Positions 30,195-43,786 of a DNA stretch of 64,000 nt are shown here, in pieces. The stretch comes from Terebella lapidaria (lineage: Eukaryota; Annelida; Polychaeta; Terebellida; Terebellidae). A program made the translations under genes and the position numbers. A model generated the notes under the pieces. It was given only the letters and a program-made list of their open reading frames with translations, had not been told where the DNA came from and did not search any database. The DNA is taken from the NCBI GenBank assembly GCA_949152475.1, contig OX424564.1, positions 30,254,165 to 30,318,164 of the forward strand, given 5' to 3'. The stretch's first letter is position 1; each line of letters opens with the position of its first letter.

Positions 30195-31960
30195 TTCTTT
30201 GGATGGCTTTAGATATTTATTTGCACATGGCCAGAGCACTACCTTGGCATCAACATTTCACATTCATCCCTGCTGGTGCCAATCAGTACCGTTGAAATGA
30301 CGAGAATGCTAATTAGATACCTCACAGGCCGATCGAGGTACAAGCAATCTTTTTCAGACGGTTTGTTTCAATAAATACATCAATAAATAAGTACATTCAT
30401 GGTTTGACGGTGAAAGATTGGAAAATAAAATATTGCTCCAACATTGGCACTGTAATATGCTTTTACAATGGGTTGGCGTTCAATTTGGTCACAGAGCAAT
30501 ATGAATTTTGTTAACAATGTGAAGGTGTATAGAATTGGCACATAACGTATGCTACTGCTACTTCATATTCTCTGGAATCTAGCTTCCCTGTAATTGTGTA
30601 CCAATTCAAAACAAATCGATTGAATTATAGTCACCAAGGTAGTGTGGAATTGGAAAAGTAGTTTTTTGTCCAATGTATGCCATCATTCAGTTGTTCTGGT
30701 TGTAAATACTGTGAAACCAACACTGATATGTGGTAGAGTGTAGGAATCTGGACGAAATAATGAAATACATTGTAGTTCCCTATAGTTTATCAACTATATC
30801 TCAAATATTTACATGTGACATTTCCATTAAAGAGGTAAAACACCTGAAGCTATTTTTGAGTCCAGGTGTAGTGACAACAAATCTGGAAATGTGAAAGGAT
30901 CTCAACAACAAGAAGAATAATTAAACCCAAAATTCTTTATGGCTCTCTAATCTCGAAAGTCTCTATGACACAACAAAACAATACACGGCAGCTGATAAGT
31001 AATCACATTTACATCAGCCCCTTGCACTTCTCAGACTCGGTTGCAAGATCAATGATACAATCGAGGGAGTTGAACAAATATCCTGATGCAAGAGTAGGTA
31101 ATATGCTATTGTGTTCCACGTGTTTGTCACAAATCACTTATGGACTTGACTATTGGTTATTGACCCCAATACAAAACCGAAATAATAGTACCAGGTCGAT
31201 GAAGTCAATCTTAGACCAATGATTAAGTGTGTAATATAACGAAATGCCTATATATTTATAGCAACCGAGGTTTGTTAGGATCTATTTTTAACTCTCATTG
31301 CTTGTCGTTCTTGTAAAGCAAGGCAATAAGTCATCTCCAAAGGACAACCAAATGACCTGTTTCGACATCTGTAAAGCAAGATCAGGTAAAAGCCAGTGGC
31401 TGCTGTCAGACAATCTACGTGTAATTTCCTTGTACATGTCACTGTGCAACCATAATATTGGCATCCGAATGCCAGCGGAACAGTGTAATACCACTGATGA
31501 GTGGTATATTTATATTTGGTGTTTGACAATTGCTTTAGATTTCCGCTATGTATACTGCTGAAATATCCATATCCATATGTGTTTCCATGTACACGCACTC
31601 ACTGAGCAGATAGCCAGATATAAAATTTTGCCCACCGAAATTGTTCAAACATCTACATATAGCTGCAAACCGCTGGTTCCTGTTCGTCAAAGACATCTTT
31701 GTACAATGATGTTGTAACGGAATTAGATATAGCAAAATTCTTACTTTATGACGTGCGGTATTGTATAGCTAAAACAAAAGAAAATTCGTAATCCGGATAT
31801 CATGAAGGACGAATATCTTCTATTTTGTTGAGAAATGTGCGTGTACATTTCAGTCTAGTAATTTGCAGTGGAACTTTTACAGGAAAGTATAACATGACAA
31901 AAATATTCCAAAATGCCACCGATTGGTGGTTCAGGTAATAATTACTGTGAGACCAACAAT
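30195..31960 (+). repeat. Dispersed repeat family R, most complete uninterrupted copy
   Basis: It aligns with 21,150-21,920 joined to 23,693-24,360, then with 37,240-37,870. At the point where the first copy is interrupted it reads ATCAACTATATCTCAAATAT without a break. Non-coding. Confidence 0.8.
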
Positions 31961-33379
31961 GATACAAGACATCTGGTGGGTACTAGATGTCATCAAGTAG
32001 AACGTCTGAATCTATGAGCAATATGTAGGCCTACATAGCTATTGGTGATCTCGTTAATTGATAACATAACCCCCACCCCATCATAATATTATATTCTTGT
32101 GATGTATCATGTGGGTGAATTTCTGTGATGGTGTCAACTTTTCATGATAAGTAAAGTGAGTATTATGTTCCTTCCGACAATTTATTAAGAGTCAGTGGCT
32201 GCTGTCAAAGAATCTAGGTATCTATCATTCTGTTTTGAAAAAAATTGTATTTTAGGTTTGTTGTTAGCATCATCAAAATCTGGTTGTGTCGTGGGGAATT
32301 GGTTGGATCTCAGAAATCCATCAAGCAGTGTTTGTTTTGAAAGGAAAAAAAAAAAGGAATAAATAATATTCTTCACTGAAATTGTAACATGAGGGTTTAC
32401 TCGAACGTATTGAATCTGGTCAGAAGTCCAATATTCTGAATTTGTTAATTGTTTTGAAAGTAATTTGTTAAATGGAGAATTGCAATCTCACATCAGCTTA
32501 GCCATATGTGCCACATCATATATATCTCTGAAATTTAGTGTTTTATAACTTTATTAGCAAATCAATCGAATATATTGAAATATTTCCTTTGTTTGGCAAG
32601 ATTTGAAAGTACAACTATCATCTGTTCAAAAATGGAATCTTGGGCCCATGTATTGCATGATACTCTTTGTCGTAAATTCAAAGAAGATAAAAAAAACTGT
32701 GTCGGACGGATTAAATGTAACATTGATTCAGTGGGTGAGTAGTATTAGTAGAATACAGTGCTCTACATGGAGAATCTTGTTTGATGTAGATTTGATACAA
32801 TATTATTTTACACATCAATCAACTGCCCAGTTGACGTCATGGAATTTCCTTTGGCCTTATCATTTTCACGTCCTGGAATCGTCACACATCTATAAATAGC
32901 TGCAACTTACTGATTACCCTTTGAATGTTTGAGCCTTGATCATGTTATGAAGGGACTACTTGTAGCCTAGTAATCATCTTTTGACATGTGGCGGTGAATG
33001 CCTGTTGGAAAACTATAATGGTGATCAAATGCCATGACGGAAGGATTATCTGAACTTCAAAGAATGCCAAATAGGTGTTTCTTTTTCAGTATGATTATTT
33101 GCAAGATACACTCCCACAATAAGTTTCCATGAAAAATTACTCTACAGTTCCATCACCCATTTGCTCAGGCAGTAATTTCTGTGAATTGAACTTACATTTT
33201 AGCTGTTCAACAAAACAATTACACAGCTCCTAATAGACAATTAGCTTTACACCAACCTTTCACTTTCACATGTTTTAAGACTTGGTTGCAATACATGTAT
33301 CTTCTACGATCAAACCAGGAAAGTCGGGAGGACGCGAATAGAAATAACCTGCCTCACCAATATCATGTCTCAAGAGTAA
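31961..33379. other. Non-coding DNA with family R fragments
   Basis: A short family R fragment lies near 32,190-32,222 (AGTCAGTGGCTGCTGTCAAA). Otherwise it is AT-rich, with no supported gene. An open frame at 32,603-32,899 has no recognisable feature. Confidence 0.5.
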
Positions 33380-33850
33380 GCAATTGTTATGGTGTTTCAC
33401 ACGTTTATCACAAATCAGTTTCGATCTCTACTATAGATTATTGACGTCACTACACATGCTACAAGACTGAAATAGTATTAATAGTAACATGTTGATAAAA
33501 GTAGTCACAACATAATCTCCGATTAATGATCAACTGTGTAATATCACGCACTGTGTATTTATTTATGGCTACTGAGGTTGGTTAGGATATATTTTTAACT
33601 CTCATCACTAGTCGTTCTTGTAAAACAAGACAATGAGTCATCTCAGGAAGTAGTCCAAACGACCTGCTGTGACATCTGTAAAATAAGAGGTGGGGAAAAT
33701 TTAGCTGTTGTCAGATAATCTATGTGTAATTTCCTTGTACCTGTCAATGTGCAACGGGCAATGACATCTGATTGGGGGCGGGGAGGGGGGTGGCGTCAGT
33801 GTTATATCTGATGGGTAGTCTATTTGTACTAGATGTCTGGCCACTGCTCG
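33380..33850 (+). repeat. Dispersed repeat family R, diverged copy
   Basis: It contains the common module at 33,588-33,753 with about 15-20 percent differences by eye from the 24,177 copy, followed by a G-rich stretch (33,773-33,790). Confidence 0.75.
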
Positions 33851-35213
33851 AGAATCCTGATAATCATTGGCCATAAAACCCAAACAAAATCATGTTCTTG
33901 AAAGAATAATGTTGTAAACTTCGTCCATAAGTTCGGCCTTGAAATATGAATTATGTCTGTCGATATGTCGTGCTTTGATAAGCGTCTTCTTGTTTGAGTA
34001 ATCTCACTGAACATATACCAAAAGTATTGTACTCACATAATTTAAGTTTATTTGAAAATTTTGACTAACACCAATTATCTATAGTTCCTGAGTTCCATGT
34101 GTGTGTTTGTGTTAAATTGTCTGGATAAATGAATAAATTGTTGGATAATGCACGGTTGCCAGGAACATGACCAACATGTTTGCTGGGCAACTGACTTTAC
34201 CGTGTCCCCGTTTCAGAATATTGAATAACAAGACAGTTTAGCCATATCCAAAAGTACACTATCATCCAGACGTAACATGGCATACTCGATCGTCACATCA
34301 TTGTTTTCGCACGAAAAGCTGGTGCTTAGGTTTGATCTGCTCTAGAGATTGTGTGAGGTCAGGAAGATTATAGGATATTGCACACGTGTCGGATTTCACT
34401 ACTTCATAATAGAAGCTATTATTGTCAGGCCTAAAAATATATGAAATAATCAGCTCATGTTTAGCTCTAAACCTACTAGTATAATTTTTAACTACATGTA
34501 GTACAGGATCATTCTCAACCAATACCGGAAATCTGCACCAGTATATTTGCATGTTGATGTAAACCACCAGAATGAACTTTCATCTATTTGGTTAAGATTA
34601 ATTTTATTCAGATTCTTGTATTTCCAATTAACAGAAGACATCTTGATATCAAATTACCAGACTGATCCTCTGAAAACTAAGAGTGGAAAAGGGACAAAAT
34701 TATAGGACATTTCATGCCGAAATACACTAATAAGTAATCCCATCGATAAAACACACCAAAATTACTATGCATTTACATGATATGAGAGTCCACTTATTAT
34801 TGAAGAGTTGAATATATTCCAAATATATCGAATATCAAATATATCAAAAAACATCATGTTATATGATGTTAAATATCAAAAAATATATAAAAAAATATAC
34901 GTTTGCGAAGTATCTATCAGTATTCAACTACAACCGTTTCGGATAAATGCACGACCTGGGGTGTGTATATTTGGCGACCGAGTGTTTTGACCATGAGTGT
35001 CACTTGAAGCGTATGGCAGCTGTTTGTAATCAGAAGTGAACTGTCACCCAGACGTATTGTGGAAGGCCCATCTTCACAACATTTCATAATTGCTTAAGGT
35101 ACATTCTCGTATATAAGACATGTTGTTATATCCGGAAAATTGCGTTTCGGGCGCTCATAAAAAACAAAGTGTTTCGAATATAGGGATATGTCCTTATACT
35201 CGAATATAAGGAC
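33851..35213. other. Non-coding DNA
   Basis: Part of this (33,840-34,170) resembles 41,060-41,380 (for example AATGTTGTAAACTTCGTCCA against AATGTTGCAAACTCCGTCCA), so it is repeat-derived. I see no gene. Confidence 0.55.
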
Positions 35214-36857
35214 AAGCTCGAATATAAGGATAGTGTCCTTATATGCACGATTATACAGTACGTCTTCTTTGCCGATTAAGAGAATGAATGAATGACGTTT
35301 CAGACAACTGTTGTGCATACTATAGATTAAATCAGGCCGAGACTCCAATGGGATTTGGTGGGACAATGAGATGAAGGATGACATGAAACGCCCCCACATG
35401 TTTGAGATTAAGAAACTTGAACTTCAATTGAGGAAGTTGAGCTTCACCATGACATGATCGAACACACAAACATACGAGAATATTACAAATATGACTAATT
35501 AATTAATCTGCCTGTTAATACAATAATACTCAAATACGAATTCATGTATCTGGTTAAGATGAAAACATATTTTCGTAATTATTCTCACATATCTTCTAGC
35601 ATGTAAAGGAAGCCTTTTGATTCTACGAAACTTTGTCGGGTGCTGCAAATTACTGGCAAAGACCCTCCGACCGAAATAGAATCACGTCTGTCATACACAC
35701 CTTGGAAGTCGTTCTTTTATGGTACAATTCATTTTGTTCTGATGACACACTGAATGGCACACGCTACGACACAAACAGATCTTTATCAGCTTGAAACATT
35801 ATCAAGGTTCAAAGACGTCTCGAAAGGCGTAGTTGATCTGTAGATTTCTGAATGTTTTGTTTGCAGTTATGTTGCTATTCTGGGAGATGATAACGAAACA
35901 CAGACTGATAGGTTCATGTTCATTTCTTGTGTGAATCGCTGACATATTGTAGTTTCCAACTGTTCACGTGTGACATTTCCATATTAAAGCTATTTCCGTC
36001 AGGACAATAAATAATTTCCTATTCTTAACAGGGAGAAGCTCGAATATAAGGATAGTGTCCTTATATGCACGATTATACAGTACGTCTTCTTTGCCGATTA
36101 AGAGAATGAATGAATGACGTTTCAGACAACTGTTGTGCATACTATAGATTAAATCAGGCCGAGACTCCAATGGGATTTGGTGGGACAATGAAATGAAGGA
36201 TGACATGAAACGCCCCCATATGTTTGAGGTTAAGAAACTTGAACTTCAATTGAGGAAATTGAGCTTCACCATGACATGATCGAACACACAAACATACGAG
36301 AATATTACAAATATGATTAATTAATTAATCTGCCTGTTAATACAATAATACTCAAATACGAATTCATGTATCTGGTTAAGATGAAAACATATTTTCGTAA
36401 TTATTCTCACATATCTTCTAGCATGTAAAGGAAGCCTTTTGATTCTACGAAACTTTGTCGGGTGCTGCAAATTACTGGCAAAGACCCTCCGACCGAAATA
36501 GAATCACGTCTGTCATACACACCTTGGAAGTCGTTCTTTTATGGTACAATTCATTTTGTTCTGATGACACACTGAATGGTACACGCTACGACACAAACAG
36601 ATCTTTATCAGCTTGAAACATTATCAAGGTTCAAAGACGTCTCGAAAGGCGTAGTTGATCTGTAGATTTCTGAATGTTTTGTTTGCAGTTATGTTGCTAT
36701 TCTGGGAGATGATAACGAAACACAGACTGATAGGTTCATGTTCATTTCTTGTGTGAATCGCTGACATATTGTAGTTTCCAACTGTTCACGTGTGACATTT
36801 CCATATTAAAGCTATTTCCGTCAGGACAATAAATAATTTCCTATTCTTAACAGGGAG
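35214..36857 (+). repeat. Tandem duplication, two 822-bp units, about 99% identical
   Basis: Unit 1 is 35214-36035 and unit 2 is 36036-36857; both start AAGCTCGAATATAAGGATAG and end TTAACAGGGAG. I count about six substitutions (for example GAGATGAAGG/GAAATGAAGG, CACATGTTTG/CATATGTTTG). A diverged third copy lies at 41,540-41,850 plus 43,787-44,270. Either a recent duplication or an assembly artefact. Confidence 0.93.
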
Positions 36858-37870
36858 AAAAATTAACCCAAGCTTCTCTATGACTATCTAATCTCGAAAG
36901 TCTCTATGACTCAATGAAACAATACAAAAACAGCTCCTTATAGTCCATCACATTCACGTTAGCCTCTCACACTTTTGAGACCTGGTCGTAATATCTTCTA
37001 TGATCCAATCAAGGAAGCTGGACCAATACCCTGCCTAGAGTAGGTAATATCATGGAGTGTAATATCATGGTATTATGTTTCACGTGTTATCACAAATCAA
37101 TTATGGTCGTTACTATTGGTTATTGACCCCATTACAAAACTGAATCAGTAACAATAGTACCAGGTCGATGAAGTCAATCTTGGTACAGTGATTAACAGTG
37201 TAATATCACGAAATGCATATTTATTCATAGCCACACAGGTTCGTTAGGATCTATTTTTAACTCTCATTGCTTGTCGTTCTTGTAAGCAAGGCAATGAGTC
37301 ATCTCCAAAGGACAACCAAATGACCTGTTTCGACATCTGTAAAGCAAGATCAGGTAAATGCCGGTTGCTGCTGTCAGACAATCTATGTGTACTTTCCTTG
37401 TACCTGTAACTGTGCAACCATAATATTGACATCCGAATGCCAGCGGAACAGTGTAATGTCTGATGGGTGGTATATTTATATTTGGTGTTTGACAATTGCT
37501 TTAGATTTCTGCTATGAACACTGCTGAAATATCATGTATACTTAATTACCTGCCATCGAAATTCATCACTGGTGTATTGTAATCAAAAGACGTGTGTGTC
37601 CATGTACATGCATACTCTCACTGAGCAGATAGCCAGATATCAAATTTTGCCCACTAATATTGTTAAAACATCTACATATAGCTGCAAACCACCGAGTTCT
37701 TAGATATAGCAAAATAATTACTTTATGACGTGGAGTATTATATGGCTAATGCAAAATCAAAGTTGGATTCAACTCCGGATATCATCACGGACGAATATCT
37801 TTCATCTTTGGCAAAAAATGTGCGTGTACATGTAAGTCTAGTAATATGCAGTGGAACAGTACTTCACAGG
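36858..37870 (+). repeat. Dispersed repeat family R copy
   Basis: It continues directly from the 822-bp duplication and matches 23,820-24,360 and 31,273-31,860, including CTCACTGAGCAGATAGCCAG near 37,618. Confidence 0.8.
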
Positions 37871-37989
37871 ATAGTATCACATGACACAAAATGAACCCAA
37901 AGGCTAGTGTAAAATGTCAGTATTACACATAAAAAATTACCGCTTGAGATTATCTTAGGTCATATCCAAGGTCACCAAAAGCTCTGGCA

Positions 37990-38960
37990 TATATGTAGTT
38001 CTTAATACTCATAATACAGACCGAAGCTATGCGTACAGCCTTGTTGAATGCAGAGTCCAATTTCGAGTCAGAATTGACCTTTGGAATTATTCAATATCAT
38101 CGGAGGTCAACATCAAGCTCACCAAAAGATCCATCTTACGTGCAAATGACTTCCTATACTCACAATTCAAATCTAGCTTTATCTACAGCCATCTTGTATG
38201 CAGAGTCCAATTTGAAAATTCCAGGTCAGTTATGACCTTCGGATTTTCCACTCAAGGTCAAATGAGTTCAACTACAAGACATATATGACTTTCTATATGT
38301 CCATTATACAAATCTAAGCTCTATCTACAGACATGTTGTGTGTCCAATTTACACATTTAAAATGTTGTTGTATATTTGATGCCTATTTTGACCCTCTCAC
38401 CGGAAAGATCTTTGTATAGGCATGTCCTGTTGATCAATCCAAATAAATATTGTTTATAAAAAACAAGTACATATTTCAGGTCGGTTTGACCAATCAGGGT
38501 CATATATGGTGTCAACTTCAAAACTCATTATACGAATCTAAGCTCAATCAACAGACGTGTTGTGTGCCCAATTTACACACTGTGGGTCAAATTCACACAT
38601 TTCAGGTCGGACTTACCAACCAAGGTCATATGATGTTAACTTCAAGACCACCAGAAAATCTGACATAATGACTCTACTATAAGCTCTATCTACAGACGTG
38701 TTGTCACTGTTGTGTGTCCAATTTACATATTGTAAGTTCAACTTACACATTTAAGGTCAGATATCACCTTCGGATTTACCATTCAAGGTCCTCTGATGTC
38801 GCCTGCAAGAATGTCGAAATATCCACAATACATGACTTCCCATACATTCATAATACAAACCTAAGCTCTATCTGCTGCCGTCAAATATACAGAGGTAAAA
38901 TTTCACATTTTAGTTTGGCTGCGACCTTGAGATTTACCATTCAAGGTCATTTGAGGTCAC
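37990..38960. repeat. Degenerate tandem repeats containing AAGGTCA motifs
   Basis: Phrases such as CTATCTACAGACGTGTTGTG, CAATTTACACA and ATTTACCATTCAAGGTC recur every ~100-130 bp with heavy divergence. It may be a distant relative of the 18,010-18,860 segment, which also pairs TAGAGCT with TGACCTTGA motifs. Confidence 0.6.
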
Positions 38961-39009
38961 ATTTAGAATTATCGAAAGATCCGCCATATATGGGCCATCT
39001 GTTTTATTA

Positions 39010-39420
39010 GCGAGAAAGTTACTGAAAAGGTTTCAAGAAAAGTGCCAAAGCGTGGTTCCAAAGTGCCAAAGCGTGGTTTCAAGATGAAATTCAAAGTAAA
39101 AGTTGACCAAAACTGCATTTCAAGATGACGAAATTGGAGCCAGATTGAAATTTTCACCAAAAGATATACTTCAAGTCATAATATGTGCCAAACGTGGTTT
39201 CAAGTTGAAATTCAAAGTAAAAGTTGACCAAAACTATATTTCAAGATGACGAGATTGGAGTCAGAACTGACTTTTCACCATAAATTATATTTTAATCCAT
39301 AATGTGTGCCAAACATGGTTTCAAGTTGGAATTCGAATTAAAAGATGACCAAAACTGCATTTCAAGATGACAAAATTGGAGCCAGATCAATGTTTCCACA
39401 AAAAGCTCTATTTTCGCCCC
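39010..39420. repeat. Tandem repeats of about 121 bp
   Basis: TTTCAAGATGACGAAATTGG-like phrases start near 39,118, 39,239 and 39,360, each followed by a TTTTCACC-like stretch and a GTGCCAAACGTGGTTTCAAG-like stretch. Confidence 0.85.
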
Positions 39421-39439
39421 AAATATGTTCCAAATTAGG

Positions 39440-40060
39440 TTCGAATGTGAAATTCCAATAACCTGATTGAGTTGAATAATAAATGTTTCTCGTCTTGATT
39501 ATTCTTATTGTGGTCAATAATAGACCGAAATGGCAAAAAGTAATGTTAAAATCTCTACTGGACAGAACCTTTACCTTGTTGAGCCCAATAATAAATATTT
39601 CTTGTCTCAACTATTTTTATTGTGGTCAATAATAGACTTAACAAGTTAAAATAATGTTAACTTATTCGGTTACATCCAGAAATATCTACTGGTCAAAACC
39701 TTAACCTTGTTGAGCTCAATAATAAATGTTTCTCATCTTAATTATTTTTATTAAGGTCAATAATAGACATAACTAACAAACTTAATGTTAACTTCTTTGG
39801 TTACAGCCATAAAATTTCTACTGGACGGAACCTTCACCTCGTTGAGCCCAATAATAAATATCTCTTGTCTTGACTATTTTTATTGTGGTCAATAATAGAC
39901 CTAACTAGTAAAAATAATGTTAACGGTTAAAATAATGTTTCGGTTACAACCATGAAATCTGTACTGGACAAAACCTTTTTTCTTGTTGAGCTTAATAATA
40001 AATGTTTCTCATCTTAACTATGTTTATTGTGGTCAATGATAGACTTAACTAGTAAAACTA
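39440..40060. repeat. Tandem repeats of about 110-135 bp
   Basis: CAATAATAAATGTTTCTCGT-like phrases followed by TTTTTATTGTGGTCAATAAT recur about five times (near 39,475, 39,587, 39,717, 39,847 and 39,993). Confidence 0.85.
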
Positions 40061-40499
40061 AATATTAACTTATTTAATAATATTGTTTTGTTTTCACCAA
40101 AAACATCAGTTCTCCATTCTGAACAAGAATCCAGTGCCATTTGCTTTCAGAGAACAGGGTTTTGGAGTGATCATAGATGTTGAAGTGGGTATTTGAATGG
40201 TCGTAATAAGTTAGTCTGTTAACTAATTAATATTTGGTCGATCATTCTGAAAAACAATAGGTTTCGTGTGATGGTCTTCCTCATCAAGTCTGTGCAATTT
40301 CATCATCATTCATCGAAGAATCCCACCAAAATCGATTGGTGTCATGATCTCACCATAAGACGTGTTCCTCTGAAAAATTATCAAAATCGGATTAGAAATG
40401 CGACCTGTAGCGCGTTCACAAGAAAGTGTCTGCGGCGGACGCGGGGGAACGAGCGCGAATCCATAGTATCCTCCGACCTTCGTTCAGGGGGATACAATT

Positions 40500-41060
40500 A
40501 CACAACTCCGAATAGACCATTTACCTTTTAATCAACTTTTCACACGTTTAAGACCTCGTTGCAGTATCTTCTACGATCCAATTAAGCTGGAAGCTGGAAG
40601 GACGAGAATCGAAATCACAATATGCAGTCTCGAGGTTTTGTGTTTCACGAGTTGATTTTATGGACTTGACTGTTGGTTATTGACCTCATTACAAAAATGA
40701 AAAAGGAATACTAGTAACATGTCGATAAAGGTAGTCACAACATAATATGATTAATGATCAACTGTGTAATATCAAGCACTACGTATTTATTTATGGCTAC
40801 TGAGGTTGGTTAGGATCTATTTTCAACTCTCATCAGTGTAGTCGTTTTTGTAAAAGCAAGACAACGAATCATCTCAGGAAGTAATCCAAACGACCTGTTG
40901 TGACACCTGTAAAACAAGAGGAGAGGAAAGCCAATGACTGCTGTTATCAGTGGCTGATAATCTAGGTGTAATTTCCTTGTACTTGTTCTGTTCAATGTGC
41001 AATGACGTCTGATTGAGGGGCGGGGCATCAATGCAATATCTGATGGGTATATTTGTAATA
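40500..41060 (+). repeat. Dispersed repeat family R, diverged copy
   Basis: The common module is at 40,808-40,985. It most resembles the 33,380 copy: both have CTCAGGAAGTA(G/A)TCCAAACGAC. Confidence 0.78.
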
Positions 41061-41425
41061 GATGTCTGGCAACTGCTCCAGATTTCTGATATCATTGGCC
41101 ATAAAAACCCAAACATAATCATGTTTTTGAAAAAATAATGTTGCAAACTCCGTCCATGAGTACGGTTTTGAAATATGAATTATGATTATATGTCGGTATG
41201 TTGAGCTTTGATACGCAACTTGTTGCGTGAGTGATTCCACTGAACATATACCAAAAGTATCATACACTCGCATAATTTTAGTTTATTTGAAGATTTGGAC
41301 GATTTTCGATTATCTATTTCCTGAGTTTCATGTGTGTGTTCGTGTGCAATTGTGTGGATAAATGGATAACCTGTTGCATGATGCGTGATTGCCAGAAACG
41401 TTCCGGTGACCAGTCCTTGCTCCAA

Positions 41426-41545
41426 ATGCCCTTCACAAGGTCATCACCTGTTCAGACCTGTGCCTTCAGTGTTGCAGGGCCACGTCTCTGGAATAGTCTT
41501 CCCCACAGTATAATAACTGCTCTCAATTTAGAACTCTTATATTCG
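41426..41545 (+). pseudogene. LINE ORF2 C-terminal fragment
   Basis: The frame reads MPFTRSS...CAFSVAGPRLWNSLPHSI. FSVAGPRLWNSLP is a hallmark near the C-terminus of many animal LINE ORF2 proteins. It covers only ~40 codons, then runs into unrelated repeat DNA (diverged copy of the 822-bp unit). Confidence 0.8.
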
Positions 41546-41850
41546 ACTATAAGAATAGGTTCGAATATAAAGATATTGTTCTTATATGAACGATTATACA
41601 GTACGTCTCTTCCGCCGATTAAGAGAATGAATGAATGAATGACGTCTTAGACAACTGTTGTGCACACTATTGTCTAAATCAGGCCGAGAATCCTACGGGA
41701 AACCACATTCTTTTTGATGGGACAATGAGATGAAGGATGACATGAAACGCCCGCACATATTTAAGATTAAGAAAGTTATATAGGAAATTGAACTTCATCG
41801 TCACATGATCAAACACACAAACATACGAGAGTGTTACAGATATGACTAGT
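41540..41850 (+). repeat. Diverged copy of the 822-bp unit, left part
   Basis: It matches 35,225-35,500 (for example GATTATACAGTACGTCT, GATTAAGAGAATGAATGAAT) and is cut at a TTAA, where a transposon is inserted; it resumes at 43,787. Confidence 0.85.
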
Positions 41851-41853
41851 TAA

Positions 41854-43782
41854 AGGCGACGGACGGTGAAAAAATAATATTCAGGATTTTTTCCTTATAA
41901 GATAGAGTCGTATGGGTTATAAATGATAGCAACAATATTTTCAATGAATATGCATCCTGTTGCCCTGTGGGCGCTCTGTAGTAGAGACTCCCTTCAAGAA
42001 GCTTCCAGCGAATGGTGTGACGTCACGATAGGTCAACCTCTGACGTTTTGGTGTCAAATCGGCGCACGATCCTAGTCCGACATACAGCATTCAAATGCAG
42101 ATTGCGAAAATTCTGCCGCAGTGACCCCCAATTTTTTTTTCATTTTTTACATGTGTATAATCCACTAGACATCTATTCTAAATTTTGGAAGTTTCTACCG
42201 TATGGATTTTTTTCTGGGGCTGTTAATTCATTTTGAAATCAATAATATGGCGGATTTCGAAGGATAGAGATAAACTCTTTCGAAAGTGTTTTGCAACAAA
42301 TCCAACGCGGTGACCCCCAATTTTTATTCAACGATTTCAATCTACACATATCACATGATAATCAGACAAATTTTGAGAAAATTCTGATGAGCACATATTT
42401 ACCTGTGGGTTATAAATCATCACCCTCTTGACATATTTTCCGATTAGAGACCATATTAGGGCATGGACTGTGCATATTTTTCAGGTTAGCCATATATTTC
42501 ACCATAACAGTGTCATCTCTATACTATCCTGAACATGGTGGCAAATTTTCATATCCTTCTGCCCAAAAATGGGTGTGTCGCAAATATTTAATGAACGCCA
42601 TCTCATCGCATGAAAATTCTTCGACCTCACCGAGGTGGCCACAGCATCCGCGGAAAACGTTCAGGTATCTATAACTTACAGCGGTATGGAAAACGTAATG
42701 ACCTATCGTGACGTCACGATTCTTTCACCTGAAACACACGGCATGGCTGGGGCACTGTTAACAGCATTTTGATCGTGCCAGACGCGCATTATATCGATGG
42801 AATTCGTACATTTATTTATTTCGTAGCATATTATATGAACATAAGCAGTATATTTGTGCAAGAAAATTTTTTGACATTAGAGCGTTGGGGGCAAAGCCCC
42901 CAACTCTCTACATGTCTATGTGCTGACTTTTTTATGGAGGTTTCATGCCAACCTATCGACGCCCGTTTCAGCTGCATTTTCTTTGTACACCTACTTCAAA
43001 TGAGTATTTTCTTCGTCCTTGACATAAAATCTCTCGATTTGATGGAAAGCTTTGAATATTCCGCAGATATATTATGCATAAATCGATGTGTTAGGTTTGA
43101 GAAAATTACGCAAAATGGTCAGCTCGTCTGGAAAACGTCAAAATGGCGGAGCCGATGGAAATTCACGTTCCCAGAATGCAAAGCAAATTTTACCGCAATG
43201 ACGCGTACTTTGGAACGTACAATTTTCTGTGCAGCATTTTGTGCATGCATGTACATGTAACCTTGCGTGCGGCCTTCTTTGGCGTAATGAAGTAAACACA
43301 ACGAATCGTCTACGGTACCACGACTACATTTACCGTAATTGGACATATTTTATCACATGACAAGGTGTTCCATGCTGGGTTGCGAAACCTTTTTATTTTA
43401 AACTGGTCTTTTAATTTGCTCAGTATGCATGTGTTATCTATATCATGATATCAGATGCAGATATTCCTCATAGTTTCCAATATTTTAAGGAAATATTAAT
43501 GATGTTCAATATCATTTTATCAGGCGTATCTGTTTCATTCAGTTCAAAATAAATGTTTACTCATTAGGAATATGATTGAAGTAGGCCTATTTGTTTCATC
43601 ATAATATACGGGAATGAATTGGAATCATGTGGGACATGATATGTTTCAATTTTCTTTTTTTGTAAGGGGGGGGGGGGGGGGGTTGTAAGATATATTCAGG
43701 TCTCGTGGTGCTGATGGTGTGCTCGAGCTCTAATGTCGTCTCCCGCAGTTAGCTGCATTTTCTTGTTTACTGTCCGTCGTCT
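41854..43782 (+). mobile_element. TTAA-flanked DNA transposon, 1.93 kb, non-autonomous
   Basis: It is flanked by TTAA (41850-41853 and 43783-43786). The left end AGGCGACGGACGGTGA is the inverse of the right end TACTGTCCGTCGTCT, with two or three mismatches. The interrupted DNA is continuous in the 822-bp duplication, which has TTAA-type sequence (AATTAATTAATC) at that point. A TTAA duplication is used by piggyBac and Kolobok superfamilies; the ends do not decide between them. No transposase is seen; a 163-codon open frame (42769-43260) has no recognisable domain. A run of about 18 G lies near 43,665. Confidence 0.82.
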
Positions 43783-43786
43783 TTAA

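Noticed and set aside
42769..43260. 163-codon transposase in the TTAA element
   Set aside because: No DDE-type motif or zinc finger is visible; more likely a chance open frame.
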